This document shows positions 9,684-18,736 of a stretch of 64,000 bases of DNA, in pieces; position 1 is the first letter of the stretch; each line of letters starts with the position of its first letter. The translations under genes were made by a program, and so were the position numbers. Source of the stretch: Bacillota bacterium. GTDB taxonomy: Bacteria; Bacillota; Clostridia; Acetivibrionales; JAMNXU01. The DNA is taken from contig JAMNXU010000029.1 of NCBI GenBank assembly GCA_023623175.1, forward strand, positions 1 through 64,000, given 5' to 3'. The notes below the pieces were generated by a model, which was given only the letters and a program-made list of their open reading frames with translations, ran no database searches and was not told the origin of the DNA.

Positions 9684-10301
9684 TTAATATTCAAGCAGTT
9701 TTTCCGGCTCGTCGTATTCCTCTCCGAAGGTTTCCACCGTTACTTTTTTCATTACCTGCGGCGTCACCGGCTTTTCATTTTTCGTCTCAACTGAGGCTAT
9801 TTTATCAACAACTTCCATTCCTTCAATGACCTTGCCGAAGGCTGCATACAACCCGTCGAGAGCCGGGCTGTCCTTCAGCACTATGAAAAACTGGGAACCG
9901 GCAGAGTCGTACAGGTCAGACCTGGCCATGGACAATACTCCGCGCATGTGTTTCAACGGATTCTCATGGCCGTTTGCGTCAAATTCGCCCTTGATGCAAT
10001 AGCCCGGTCCTCCGTAACCGGTCCCGAGGGGATCTCCTCCCTGGATCACAAAATCCTTGGCGATCCTGTGGAAAGTCAGACCGTCGTAGAAACCTTTCTG
10101 GACGAGCGTAACAAAATTGTCGACCGTGGTCGGCGCTATATTCGGGTATAATTCCGCTTTTATAATGTCTCCGTTCTCCATCTCAATGGTAACGATCGGA
10201 TTGGTTTTGTGTTTTGGCTTTTTCGACTTGCCGGAGCATGCGCCAAGACCAACGATCATTGCCAGGCAAAGCGTCATCGCCAAAACTCTTTTGTACCTCA
10301 T
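9684..10301 (-). CDS. Cyclophilin-type peptidyl-prolyl isomerase lipoprotein
   Basis: A secreted, membrane-anchored prolyl isomerase that probably helps fold proteins outside the membrane. Residues 1-22 are a lipoprotein signal peptide ending in the lipobox GLGAC, then a basic spacer. The cyclophilin fold follows, with FHRIAKDFVIQGGDP, RGVLSMARS, SAGSQFFIVL and the AAFGKV region. Start is ATG 10301 after a GGAG site; a longer frame to 10358 is only the overlap with the upstream ABC gene. It follows the ABC exporter by 16 nt and may be co-transcribed with it. Confidence 0.93.
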   Translation of the reverse strand: MRYKRVLAMTLCLAMIVGLGACSGKSKKPKHKTNPIVTIEMENGDIIKAELYPNIAPTTVDNFVTLVQKGFYDGLTFHRIAKDFVIQGGDPLGTGYGGPGYCIKGEFDANGHENPLKHMRGVLSMARSDLYDSAGSQFFIVLKDSPALDGLYAAFGKVIEGMEVVDKIASVETKNEKPVTPQVMKKVTVETFGEEYDEPEKLLEY

Positions 10302-10317
10302 GTTTCCACTCCTTTTA

Positions 10318-12081
10318 TCAGCTTTCTCCCTGCAAAAGTTTTTGAGAACCGTCCCCATTTTTTAACTGGATGGAGCAGAGGTGGCTGTAAAGTCCGCCCT
10401 TTTTCAGCAATTCCTCGTGGGTGCCAATTTCCTCTATGCGGCCCTGGTTCAGTACTACTATTTTATCGGCCTTTTGCACTGATGACAACCGGTGGGCAAT
10501 AACTATTGTAGTACGGTTTTGAATTACCTTGTCAATAGCGTCGTGAATCAGTTTTTCGGTTTCCACGTCCACTGAAGCCGTTGCTTCGTCAAGTATCAAA
10601 ATTGGCGCGTTCCTTAGGACCGCACGGGCAATTGATATGCGCTGCTTCTGGCCACCGGAAAGCTTTATGCCCCTTTCTCCGATAACCGTGTTATATCCGT
10701 CGGCGAGATTTACAATAAATTCATGGGCATTGGCCACCTTCGCGGCTTCGATTATTTGTTCCATCGTAGCTTCCTTGACGCCGTAAGCAATATTTTCGGC
10801 CACGGTACCGTTAAACAGGTACACATCCTGGAGCACAATGCTTATATTGTCCCTCAGCGATTTAAGCGTAATGTCCCTGAGGTCCCTGCCGTCCAGCGTG
10901 ATCCTCCCCGAAGTCGGGTCGTAAAACCTTGCTATCAGGCTTACCATTGTAGTCTTGCCCACACCGGTGGGTCCCACCAGCGCAACCATTTCGCCCGGCC
11001 GGATTTCAAGATTTATGTCCTTAAGAACGTCAATTCCGTCGGTATACTGGAACGATACGTTTTCAAAACGGATATTGCCGCTGGCCTTGCCTATATCTAT
11101 TGCGCCCGGAGCCTCCTTTACGTCGGACTCGGTGTCAAGGATTTCAAATATTCTCTCGGCGCTGGCCAGCGCGTTCTGCATGTCCTCGTTGACCCTTCCC
11201 AGCGTGCTCACGGGCTGATAAAACATCCCCAGGTACATGATGAACGCGACTATGTCTTCAACGGGAATCATGTTTTTGAAGGCTAGATAGCCTCCAAAGC
11301 CTATGACAAGCACTGTGCCGAAATTATTGAAAAAGCCTATGGCCGGATGGTAATATGCGCTCATCTTGAGCATCCGGACATTCAATCGTGCATAATCCTG
11401 CGATTTCACGCGTATCCTTTCCGACTCCCTTGCCTGCTGGTTAAACACCTGTATTTCCTTGATGCCCGCCAGGTTGTCATGAAGCGTGGCGTTGAACTCC
11501 GCAAGAACCTGCTGGGTCTTTCTTGCCGTCGGAAAAAACTTCTTAGTGAAGTTTTTTGACAGGATGAAAATAAATGGTACGGATATAAGACTTATAGCAG
11601 CAAGGTACACATTAATGCTGAAAAGCACAACGGTTACGCCCACCAGGATTAAAATATTGATAATCAGGTCCGGCGCAGCGTGGGCAATAAGCACCTCAAG
11701 GGCTGCCGTATCGTTCGTGGTCCTTGACATGAGCTGGCCCGTCTGCTTGTCGTGGTAATAACTCAGCGAAAGTTTTTGCAAATGGTTATACACGCGAATG
11801 CGCATGTCCGATACAAAATGCCATGCAGCGTAATGGGTAAAATATGACCTTACAAACTGGCAAAAAGCCTGCAGCAGGTAAAGAGCACACAACACTGACG
11901 CAAGGATCAATGCCTTTACGGCGAGATCGGGATCTTTGTTGGTTACAAGACTTACAAGGCTTCTTACAGCCCAAGGCGTGTAAAGTTGAGTTGCGGTGAG
12001 CACTACAAGTGAAATCATTGCTGCAATGAGGTAACCCCAATACTTGCGGGCATATTTTATTATGCGTATCAGGTTTTTCAA
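10318..12081 (-). CDS. ABC exporter, fused permease and ATPase (probable homodimer)
   Basis: A 587-residue half-transporter of the lipid/multidrug exporter class. The N-terminal six-helix membrane domain covers residues 1-320. The ATPase domain has Walker A GPTGVGKTT at 370-378, signature LSGGQ at 474-478 and a complete Walker B with Glu (LDEATASVD, 497-505). Start is TTG with AAGGGGAG upstream. The consensus catalytic site suggests a homodimer, unlike the two neighbours. The last residues GDGSQKLLQGES are unusual: the codons for GDGSQK are a copy of the dispersed repeat. The substrate cannot be told from sequence. Confidence 0.92.
   Translation of the reverse strand: MKNLIRIIKYARKYWGYLIAAMISLVVLTATQLYTPWAVRSLVSLVTNKDPDLAVKALILASVLCALYLLQAFCQFVRSYFTHYAAWHFVSDMRIRVYNHLQKLSLSYYHDKQTGQLMSRTTNDTAALEVLIAHAAPDLIINILILVGVTVVLFSINVYLAAISLISVPFIFILSKNFTKKFFPTARKTQQVLAEFNATLHDNLAGIKEIQVFNQQARESERIRVKSQDYARLNVRMLKMSAYYHPAIGFFNNFGTVLVIGFGGYLAFKNMIPVEDIVAFIMYLGMFYQPVSTLGRVNEDMQNALASAERIFEILDTESDVKEAPGAIDIGKASGNIRFENVSFQYTDGIDVLKDINLEIRPGEMVALVGPTGVGKTTMVSLIARFYDPTSGRITLDGRDLRDITLKSLRDNISIVLQDVYLFNGTVAENIAYGVKEATMEQIIEAAKVANAHEFIVNLADGYNTVIGERGIKLSGGQKQRISIARAVLRNAPILILDEATASVDVETEKLIHDAIDKVIQNRTTIVIAHRLSSVQKADKIVVLNQGRIEEIGTHEELLKKGGLYSHLCSIQLKNGDGSQKLLQGES
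10338..10364 (-). repeat. Dispersed GGGGACGGTTCTC repeat inside an ABC gene end
   Basis: On the minus strand the sequence GGGGACGGTTCTCAAAAA lies inside the coding end of the exporter at 10318-12081. It encodes the GDGSQK tail. It is a copy of the family listed at 12205, 22419, 23945, 28044, 45195, 56158, 57660 and 58758. Confidence 0.85.
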
Positions 12082-12204
12082 CTGTAACTCCCCTTTGGTG
12101 TAATTTTTGTCCCAATATAATTTCCTTGGATGATTTTATAATTTCCTTGGATGATTTTCAGCCATTTCGAACCGTTAATAGAATCTTTTCAATGTCCTAA
12201 ATGT

Positions 12205-12282
12205 GGGACAGGAGAACCGTCCCCGTGTCCCAACCTGGGACAGGAGAACCGTCCCCTATATTTTTTGAGAACCGTCCCCTAT
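12205..12282. repeat. Cluster of three dispersed-repeat copies
   Basis: Two copies have the form GGGACAGGAGAACCGTCCCC and one the form TTTTTTGAGAACCGTCCCC, all read on the plus strand. The first is closed by GTGTCCC, giving GGGACA/TGTCCC arms. The third overlaps the last codons of the ABC gene at 12256-14004 and encodes its GDGSQKI end. The cluster fills the gap between two exporter genes. Confidence 0.88.
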
Positions 12283-14004
12283 ATACTGCATATCGTAAAG
12301 CCTCTTGTAAATGCCGTTTTTCTGCAGCAGCTCCTCGTGCTTGCCCGATTCACGTATTCTTCCTTTATGTAATACGATGATGTTGTCGGCTTTTTGTATG
12401 GTGGACAGCCTGTGGGCTATTACGATGGTTGTCCTGCCTTTTGAAGCCCTTTCGAGCGAATCCTGGATAATCTGCTCGGTCTCGGTGTCAATGTTGGCAG
12501 TCGCTTCGTCGAGCACAAGGATCGACGGTTTGAACGCCAAAGCCCTGGCGAAGGACAAAAGCTGTCTCTGGCCCGCCGAAAGCGTGCAGCCTCTTTCCTT
12601 GACTTCCTCATCATAACCATTAGGCAGGGATTCAATAAATTCATGGGCATTGACGGTTTTCGCCGCCTCCTTGATTTCTTCATCGGTTATCGAATCTTCA
12701 TTCAGCCGGATATTGGATTTAATATCGCCCGAAAACAGGAACACGTCCTGCATGACAACCGCTATCTTCCTTCTCAGGTCGCTGAGCTTGTACTCCTTTA
12801 TATTAACGCCGTCGAGCAGGATCTCGCCTTTCTGTATTTCATAAAACCTTCCTATGAGGTTTATAATGGTGGTCTTCCCCGAACCGGTCGCGCCGACGAA
12901 AGCAATTGTCTCCCCGGGCCTGATTTTGAAGCTTACATCCTTTAAAATCCATTCCTCGCCGATATAGGCGAACCATACGTTCCTGAATTCGATTTCTCCT
13001 TTTACCTCAACGAGCGACATGCCCTTATCGAGGTCTTCATATCCCTCGTTGTTATCCATCAGCTCAAATATCCTTTCCGCTGCAACGCTTCCGGACTGAA
13101 TCACGTTATATATGTCGGCGAGATCATTGATCGGCGCAAAGAACTTCTTGACATAATCAATGAAGGCAACCAGCACGCCGAGTTCAATAGCGCTGTTAAA
13201 CACACCGGGTATACAAACCCATATCAGTATTGCAATGGCCAGGTTGTTAATCAGCTCCGAGGACGGTCTGAAAAACGCCATGAGTATTACTTCCGTGATG
13301 CTTGCCCTGTTATACTCGCCGTTAAGCTCCTTGAACTCGTCGAGTTTTTCCTTTTCCCTGTTGAAAATCTGCACGAGCTTCATTCCGGATATGTTTTCAG
13401 CAAGAAAACCGTTAATTCTTCCGATCAGGCCTCTTACTATCCTGAAGTTTTTGCGGGCCCTCCTGTTATAGAAGAAGGTTACCACGACAATAACCGGAAT
13501 CACGCTCATGCCGACCAGCGTGAGCTTTACATTGAGCGTAAACATGACAAAAACTATCCCGATCACCATCAGGAAATCCTTGAAAAGCTGCACAATAACA
13601 CCGGTATAAAGCTCGTTCAAAGCCTCGACGTCGTTTGTCACCCTCGTGAGAATCCTTCCCGAGGAGTTTTTATCAAAAAACGACATCGGAAGGTGCTGTA
13701 TATGGGAAAAGAGCTCCATGCGTATGTTGTGCATGATATTCTGCCCCATGGTGTTCAGCAGTATCTGCTGAGCATAACTCAGCAGCGCTCCGGCCACCAC
13801 GGCGATAAAATAAGCAAGGCCAAGGAATACAATATTAACCGATGCGTTATGCTTTCTGATATAATCGTCTATCGCAATCTTCATTATATAAGGACTGGCC
13901 AGATCAGCCGCATTTATCAGAAACGCCAGGCATATGCTTATGAACAGTATATGCCTATATGGCTTGAAATACCTGAGCATTCTGAGCAACTTGTACCTGT
14001 TCAT
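12256..14004 (-). CDS. ABC exporter half-transporter, BmrD-like (consensus site subunit)
   Basis: A 582-residue fused membrane/ATPase protein. It has Walker A GATGSGKTT near residue 370, the altered signature LSAGQRQ near 472 and a normal Walker B Glu (LDEATANID). The LSAGQ form is typical of BmrD/YheH, the partner of BmrC/YheI in heterodimeric drug exporters. Its ATG overlaps the stop of the next gene upstream by 4 bp (14001-14004), so the two subunits are translationally coupled. A GGAGGAAG site precedes the start. The C-terminal GDGSQKI is encoded by a dispersed-repeat copy. Confidence 0.93.
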   Translation of the reverse strand: MNRYKLLRMLRYFKPYRHILFISICLAFLINAADLASPYIMKIAIDDYIRKHNASVNIVFLGLAYFIAVVAGALLSYAQQILLNTMGQNIMHNIRMELFSHIQHLPMSFFDKNSSGRILTRVTNDVEALNELYTGVIVQLFKDFLMVIGIVFVMFTLNVKLTLVGMSVIPVIVVVTFFYNRRARKNFRIVRGLIGRINGFLAENISGMKLVQIFNREKEKLDEFKELNGEYNRASITEVILMAFFRPSSELINNLAIAILIWVCIPGVFNSAIELGVLVAFIDYVKKFFAPINDLADIYNVIQSGSVAAERIFELMDNNEGYEDLDKGMSLVEVKGEIEFRNVWFAYIGEEWILKDVSFKIRPGETIAFVGATGSGKTTIINLIGRFYEIQKGEILLDGVNIKEYKLSDLRRKIAVVMQDVFLFSGDIKSNIRLNEDSITDEEIKEAAKTVNAHEFIESLPNGYDEEVKERGCTLSAGQRQLLSFARALAFKPSILVLDEATANIDTETEQIIQDSLERASKGRTTIVIAHRLSTIQKADNIIVLHKGRIRESGKHEELLQKNGIYKRLYDMQYIGDGSQKI

Positions 14005-15761
14005 ATAGCTTCCTCCATTTTCTGCAGATCGCTTTCAGCCAACTGCGCCTGGTACAGCCTGTAGTAAATACCCTGCCTTTCCAGGAGCTCCTCGTGGGTT
14101 CCCCTTTCTGCTATTTCCCCTTCATCGAGCACAATGATCTCGTCGGCGTGCTTGATGGTCGAAATCCTGTGGGCGATTATAATCCCGGTTTTATCGGTCA
14201 AAATCCGCTTAATGTTCCTGAGGATTTCCTCTTCCGTCTGGGTGTCAACTGCCGACAGGCTGTCGTCAAGTATCAGTATTGACGGATTCTTTATAAATGC
14301 CCGGGCAATGGACACTCTTTGCTTCTGTCCGCCCGACAGCGTCATTCCCCTCTCTCCCACAACAGTTTCAAATTTGTCGGGGAAATCAACTATGTTGTCA
14401 TACACACACGCGGCTTTTGCTGCCTCTTCCACCTGTTCCATGCTGTAAATCCTTTTGAAAAATTCAATGTTGTCGCGGATGGTTGCCGAAAACAGGAAAT
14501 TGTCCTGGGGAACGTAACCGATGTTTTCCCGCAGCGTTTCGAGAGGAATATCGTTTATATCCGTTCCGTCAATGAATATGTGACCGCGGTCAATGCGATA
14601 AAGCCTGAGCAGCAGATTGACAAGCGTCGTCTTGCCGCTGCCTGTCCTTCCGATTATAGCCAGCGTTTTTCCGGCTTCAAGATCGATATTTATATTCCTT
14701 AGGGCAGGTTTTGCCGAACCCGGGTAGCTGAAAGTGAGGTTTCTTATTGAAATTGAACCCTTGAACCTGTCTCCTGTGAAAGTCGGATTCTCGTCATAAA
14801 TATCTGTTTTTTCAAGGAATATTTCATCAAGTCTTTTAATCGAGGCCATAGCCCTCTGCCAGATTTCCACGATACGCCCCGCTGTTGTGATGGGATGCCT
14901 CAGCATGCCCAGGTATGTGTTAAAGGCAACAAAATCACCGAGGGAAATCGTACCGTTGGCCACCATGCGGCTGCCCACAATGAGCACTATTGCAAAACTT
15001 ATGCCAAAGCATATCTGGATGAAAGGCCCGAGCAGGGCTGACAGCTTCACATAGTCCAGCTGCACCTTCATCCTGTGCCTGCTGGCCCTGTCCATTTTTT
15101 CTATTTCCTGCTTCTCCTGGACATAGGCTTTAACAACACGGATACCTGTAAGGTTCTCCTGGGTCTTGTCGGAAATGTCCGCAAAGGCTTCCTGCACGGC
15201 AACAAATCTTTGGCGGATTCTTTTGCGCATATAATACACCATGACCATCGTGAATAACAGCGGACCCACCGAAATCAGCGTCAGCATGGGATTGATGGAT
15301 TCGACCATTATCACGATGGAGACTGAATTTATGATAATGCCGTCAATCAGCGAAACCAGTCCAAAGGCAAAAGCTCGCCTTATGGCTCCAAGGTCGTTTG
15401 TGGCATAGGCCATCAGGTCTCCGGTTTTCCTGTTGTTGTAAAATTTCATCGGCAGCGTCTGAAGATGGGCAAACAGTTTCTCCCTCAAAAAGCATTCAAG
15501 ATCCCTGGAACTGCCCATCAGCAAGTATCTCCATATGAACTTCATTCCGAAAATTGCTATGGACAATCCCAGCATGCCGAGAGTGAGCATAGCGACTCTC
15601 CGTGGTGATGTGCTGAGGGTTTCCAGGTTATCCATGATATTGCCCAGCAATTTCGGTATGGCAAGCTGCATGCAGCTTGTTGACACCAGTGCGGCAATTC
15701 CTATTACGTATTTCCAGATTTTTTGCCTTAAAAACTCTTCAAAAATCCATTTCTTAACCAT
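14001..15761 (-). CDS. ABC exporter half-transporter, BmrC-like (degenerate site subunit)
   Basis: A 586-residue fused membrane/ATPase protein. It has Walker A GRTGSGKTT, a normal signature LSGGQKQ and a Walker B ending LDDSLSAVD, in which Asp replaces the catalytic Glu. This matches the non-catalytic subunit of heterodimeric exporters such as BmrC/YheI, TM287 and LmrC. It pairs with the overlapping downstream gene at 12256-14004. Start is ATG 15761 after AAGGAGAT. It follows the LacI-type regulator by 47 nt and is probably in the same transcript. The substrate is unknown: drugs or a cell-derived compound. Confidence 0.93.
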   Translation of the reverse strand: MVKKWIFEEFLRQKIWKYVIGIAALVSTSCMQLAIPKLLGNIMDNLETLSTSPRRVAMLTLGMLGLSIAIFGMKFIWRYLLMGSSRDLECFLREKLFAHLQTLPMKFYNNRKTGDLMAYATNDLGAIRRAFAFGLVSLIDGIIINSVSIVIMVESINPMLTLISVGPLLFTMVMVYYMRKRIRQRFVAVQEAFADISDKTQENLTGIRVVKAYVQEKQEIEKMDRASRHRMKVQLDYVKLSALLGPFIQICFGISFAIVLIVGSRMVANGTISLGDFVAFNTYLGMLRHPITTAGRIVEIWQRAMASIKRLDEIFLEKTDIYDENPTFTGDRFKGSISIRNLTFSYPGSAKPALRNINIDLEAGKTLAIIGRTGSGKTTLVNLLLRLYRIDRGHIFIDGTDINDIPLETLRENIGYVPQDNFLFSATIRDNIEFFKRIYSMEQVEEAAKAACVYDNIVDFPDKFETVVGERGMTLSGGQKQRVSIARAFIKNPSILILDDSLSAVDTQTEEEILRNIKRILTDKTGIIIAHRISTIKHADEIIVLDEGEIAERGTHEELLERQGIYYRLYQAQLAESDLQKMEEAI

Positions 15762-15808
15762 GGCAATCTCCTTGACTGCTGATTTTTACCACAAAAAAAT
15801 TAAGTCAG

Positions 15809-16840
15809 TTACAGCTGAGCATTCCTGTTTAACTTGCTTGAATCTCTCGGAGCAAAACTCCACTCCAGCGTCACCACATCGTTGATGATGTTGCCGTCCA
15901 TTATGTCAAAAAGCATTTCCGCTCCCTTATAACCCATTTCATAAAGCGGCGCCTGTACCGTGGAAAGCGAAGGATACGAAAGGTCGGCAAATCTTGACGA
16001 CCCTATCGCAATCACCGCGAGCTGTTCCGGCACCTTTATTCCTTTCCTGGCGGCATACTTCAGCAGGCTGAAGGCAAGATTGTTGGAATCGGATATTACC
16101 GCGCACGGGACCTGGGCTTTTGCCATAAACCCATCGAAAATGCCTTCTGTGCCCTCTTCAAAAGCGTCAAACCTGACGACAAGGTCGTCGTGAACCTTCA
16201 TACCGCATCCTTCGATGGCCTTCACGTATTCGGGGTATCTCCTGTCCCATTTGTCTCCGCTCCCGGTACTGAGGTAGGCTATTTTTTCAAAGCCCTGCTC
16301 TTTGAGGTGCATGACCGCCTGGAGCATTGCATTGGTCATATCCGTTTTAACGACACGCACCATCTCGTTTTTGACATTCGAATGGATGACCACAAAGGGT
16401 ATGTTGTTGTCCAGCATGTAGGCTATTTGTCCGTCGGAAAGGCTTGAAAACGCGAAAATAATTCCGTCAATGCGATTGGACCTGTAATAGTTTAAATGTT
16501 CGGCATTCCTGTCATCCAGGGTCTTATTGAAGCAAAGCGTAATGGAATAGTTTTTGTTTGAAACGGCATCTTTTATTCCCTCAAGAACTTTCATGAACCA
16601 GTAACTCGACACGTTTTTGTCCGACACCACGCCGATGGACATGGATTTTTGAAGCCTCATGCTCTTTGCAATGAGGTTGGGGTGGTAGTTCAGGCGCTTT
16701 GCAGCCTCGAGCACCGCCTGCCTTGTTTCAGGCTTGATCTTGATTCCGGGGACATTATTCAAAACATACGAAACCGTAGCCTGCGAAACTCCCACTTCCC
16801 GGGCTACGTCCCTGCTGGATACGTTTTTGCTCCTTTTCAC
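15809..16840 (-). CDS. LacI-family transcriptional regulator
   Basis: The N-terminal helix-turn-helix reads SSRDVAREVGVSQATVSYVLNN, followed by the hinge region LNYHPNLIAKSMR. The rest is a periplasmic-binding-protein-like sensor domain (SIGVVSDKN, NRIDGIIFAFSS, AVIAIGSSRFADL) that binds a small ligand, usually a sugar. I chose GTG 16840, giving 343 residues, because AAAGGGGTGA lies five bases upstream and the HTH then starts near residue 6 as usual; ATG 16867 has no ribosome site. It precedes two exporter genes and is itself preceded by four palindromes with a central CG, so autoregulated control of the exporters is likely. Confidence 0.93.
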   Translation of the reverse strand: MKRSKNVSSRDVAREVGVSQATVSYVLNNVPGIKIKPETRQAVLEAAKRLNYHPNLIAKSMRLQKSMSIGVVSDKNVSSYWFMKVLEGIKDAVSNKNYSITLCFNKTLDDRNAEHLNYYRSNRIDGIIFAFSSLSDGQIAYMLDNNIPFVVIHSNVKNEMVRVVKTDMTNAMLQAVMHLKEQGFEKIAYLSTGSGDKWDRRYPEYVKAIEGCGMKVHDDLVVRFDAFEEGTEGIFDGFMAKAQVPCAVISDSNNLAFSLLKYAARKGIKVPEQLAVIAIGSSRFADLSYPSLSTVQAPLYEMGYKGAEMLFDIMDGNIINDVVTLEWSFAPRDSSKLNRNAQL

Positions 16841-16958
16841 ACGTCTCACCCCTTTCTTCGCCAGCATTAAAAGAAACTGTCACCGGTCCGTATTTGTTAC
16901 CGGCCTGGATTGTCACAGACTTGCTACTGATAAAATTTGGTTAAGACGTCGATGTTAT

Positions 16959-17039
16959 TTATACGTATAAACATAAACACTTATACGTATAAATAATAAA
17001 ATTTTATATATACGTATAAGCAGTTACTTATACGTATAA
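16959..17039. promoter_or_regulatory. Four palindromic operators TTATACGTATAA
   Basis: Perfect TTATACGTATAA sites lie at 16959-16970, 16981-16992 and 17028-17039. A one-mismatch copy (first base A) is at 17008-17019. Centre-to-centre distances are 22, 27 and 20 bp. The central CG fits LacI-family operators. They lie 120-200 bp upstream of the LacI-type gene and are likely its binding sites and the control region of the exporter operon. The rest of 16868-17195 shows no gene. Confidence 0.82.
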
Positions 17040-17195
17040 ACGAACAGGTATATTTTAATCCACCCAAAACTCCTTGTCAACTGATATATTACTTTTCAAA
17101 GACATTACAGGGAATTTTTCGTAATTCGCCTCGTTCGGAGATGTTCCCGCTCTTCTTTTCAGCCGGCACTTCTGGACTTTCGGTCAGTCCTTCCT

Positions 17196-17966
17196 TCAGC
17201 GGCATTTTTTCAAAAGGGAGCAGATGTTTTTGCCAAGTATCATTTCCTTCGTTTCTTCATCCACCTCTGCTTTTTCAACAAGAAGCATCGTGGACCTGAG
17301 GGCGTAAAGCGGGTGCAGCGACCCGTAGACAATAGCGGAAGCATTTATTGTTTCTAACAGGCGTTCAACAATGAACAACTCTCCCTTGAACCCCGAAGTG
17401 TCAACGAGCAGGTTCTTCCTTTCGCATATGAGATCCCTGATATTGTATATTTCATTGCTGCGGATATTGAGAAGCACCGTGGGCAAATCGGGATTTGCTT
17501 CGGCAAAAGCCCTGATATCCTCAGGCTTCACTGTTTCAGGTCTGAACAAGTGCACAAGCCGTTCATCATCCATCCTGACCGTGATGAAAAGAGGCAGCCT
17601 GTATTGTTTCAGTATTGAAGCAAGTTGTGCGACACATTCATCCGTCAGCCTGTAACCATGGAATCCCGGATAAATTCGTACTCCGGCTACATTGAAAAGC
17701 ACCACGCCCGCTTCTATGTCCTTTTCAATACCGGGAAGCGTCGGATTTATAGTGAGCAACTGCCTGTAACCGGTATTTTTGATAATCTCGCTGAGTTCCA
17801 GGTCACCTTCAAAAGGATCGTTATAAAATATGCTGTTGAGCGATGCCACAAGGCTGTATGATATCCCGTTTTTCCTGTGAACTTCCTTCAGGTCGCTGAA
17901 AGTATTTTTTCTTATTTTTCTGAACGGCCAGTGACCCAGCAGACAGTTGGCGTCAACCCAGTTCAT
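17196..17966 (-). CDS. Amidohydrolase-fold protein lacking metal ligands
   Basis: A 256-residue protein with the layout of amidohydrolase-2 TIM barrels: VRIYPGFHGYRL, LLVDTSGF and VYGSLHPLYALRS near the end. The usual N-terminal HxH is replaced by VDANCLLG, and the late catalytic Asp motif reads VYGSLHP instead of FGTD. Metal-dependent catalysis by the usual mechanism is therefore unlikely. Start is ATG 17966, which overlaps the preceding stop by 4 bp and follows AAGGAGGG. It is tightly coupled to a canonical family member, so a structural or regulatory partner role is possible. Confidence 0.82.
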   Translation of the reverse strand: MNWVDANCLLGHWPFRKIRKNTFSDLKEVHRKNGISYSLVASLNSIFYNDPFEGDLELSEIIKNTGYRQLLTINPTLPGIEKDIEAGVVLFNVAGVRIYPGFHGYRLTDECVAQLASILKQYRLPLFITVRMDDERLVHLFRPETVKPEDIRAFAEANPDLPTVLLNIRSNEIYNIRDLICERKNLLVDTSGFKGELFIVERLLETINASAIVYGSLHPLYALRSTMLLVEKAEVDEETKEMILGKNICSLLKKCR

Positions 17967-18736
17967 GGCATGCAAACCCTCCTTCTCTTGGGACGGAAAT
18001 GTCTGTCAAATACCTTAAGCGCGTTCTTGTAAAACACAAGCTCCCGTTCTTCCGGGGTAAAATCTGCTTCTTCAACCTGCCCGATGTTATCTAGCATGTA
18101 GTCCGGCAAGTCCGTCCCAAAAAGTATTCTCTCGGCACCCAGTTGCTCCTTCGCATAATCCAGGTCGTCGCGGCGGAAAATGGAACCGGAGTGATCGGTC
18201 CAGACATTGGCGCAGTCCCTGATAGCCCTGATTCCGTGATAGCAGTTGCCGCCGAGATGAGCCATTATTATTTTTGCCTCGGGATACCGGCATGCAAGGT
18301 TGGCCACGTTGGTCCCCACGGATTCCTCTTTTCCCTGGCCTACGGCCTTTATGAACGAGTGCACCAGTATCGGCACCCCGTAATCTATGCACTGTTCCAC
18401 CAGCGGGAAAACAACAGGGTCATCGCAAAACGCATCGACAAGCAATTTCATTCCCGACATTCCATAATCCTCAATCCCCTTTTTGAGGAAATCAAGGCTT
18501 TTTTCATGGCGCGGATTTATGTAGCAGTATCCACTGATCAAATCCGGGTGTTCCTTCATAATTTCATAGGTTGTCTCGTTGCTTTTAGCCACTTCATCTT
18601 CAGTGGGATAAGGCATTGTGCTGATAGTTGAAATATAAACCCTGGAAACACCGTATAAATTACACGCTTTAACGATATCACGCACGTTTTGGCTGTATTC
18701 ACGAAGATACACGTGCGCATGTACGTCTATGATCAT
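17963..18736 (-). CDS. Amidohydrolase-2 family metal-dependent hydrolase
   Basis: A 257-residue TIM-barrel enzyme with intact metal and catalytic residues: HAH at residues 6-8 (IIDVHAHVY), His in LVHSF, His in IMAHLGG and Asp in FGTDLPDYM. The family includes decarboxylases and lactonases acting on small acids; the substrate here is unknown. Start ATG 18736 follows GGGGGTCC. It is the first gene of a two-gene unit with the degenerate paralogue. No transporter or obvious pathway gene shares the unit. Confidence 0.88.
   Translation of the reverse strand: MIIDVHAHVYLREYSQNVRDIVKACNLYGVSRVYISTISTMPYPTEDEVAKSNETTYEIMKEHPDLISGYCYINPRHEKSLDFLKKGIEDYGMSGMKLLVDAFCDDPVVFPLVEQCIDYGVPILVHSFIKAVGQGKEESVGTNVANLACRYPEAKIIMAHLGGNCYHGIRAIRDCANVWTDHSGSIFRRDDLDYAKEQLGAERILFGTDLPDYMLDNIGQVEEADFTPEERELVFYKNALKVFDRHFRPKRRRVCMP

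Noticed and set aside
10723-11286. Plus-strand frame opposite the first ABC exporter
   Set aside because: Mirror frame of a conserved ATPase domain.
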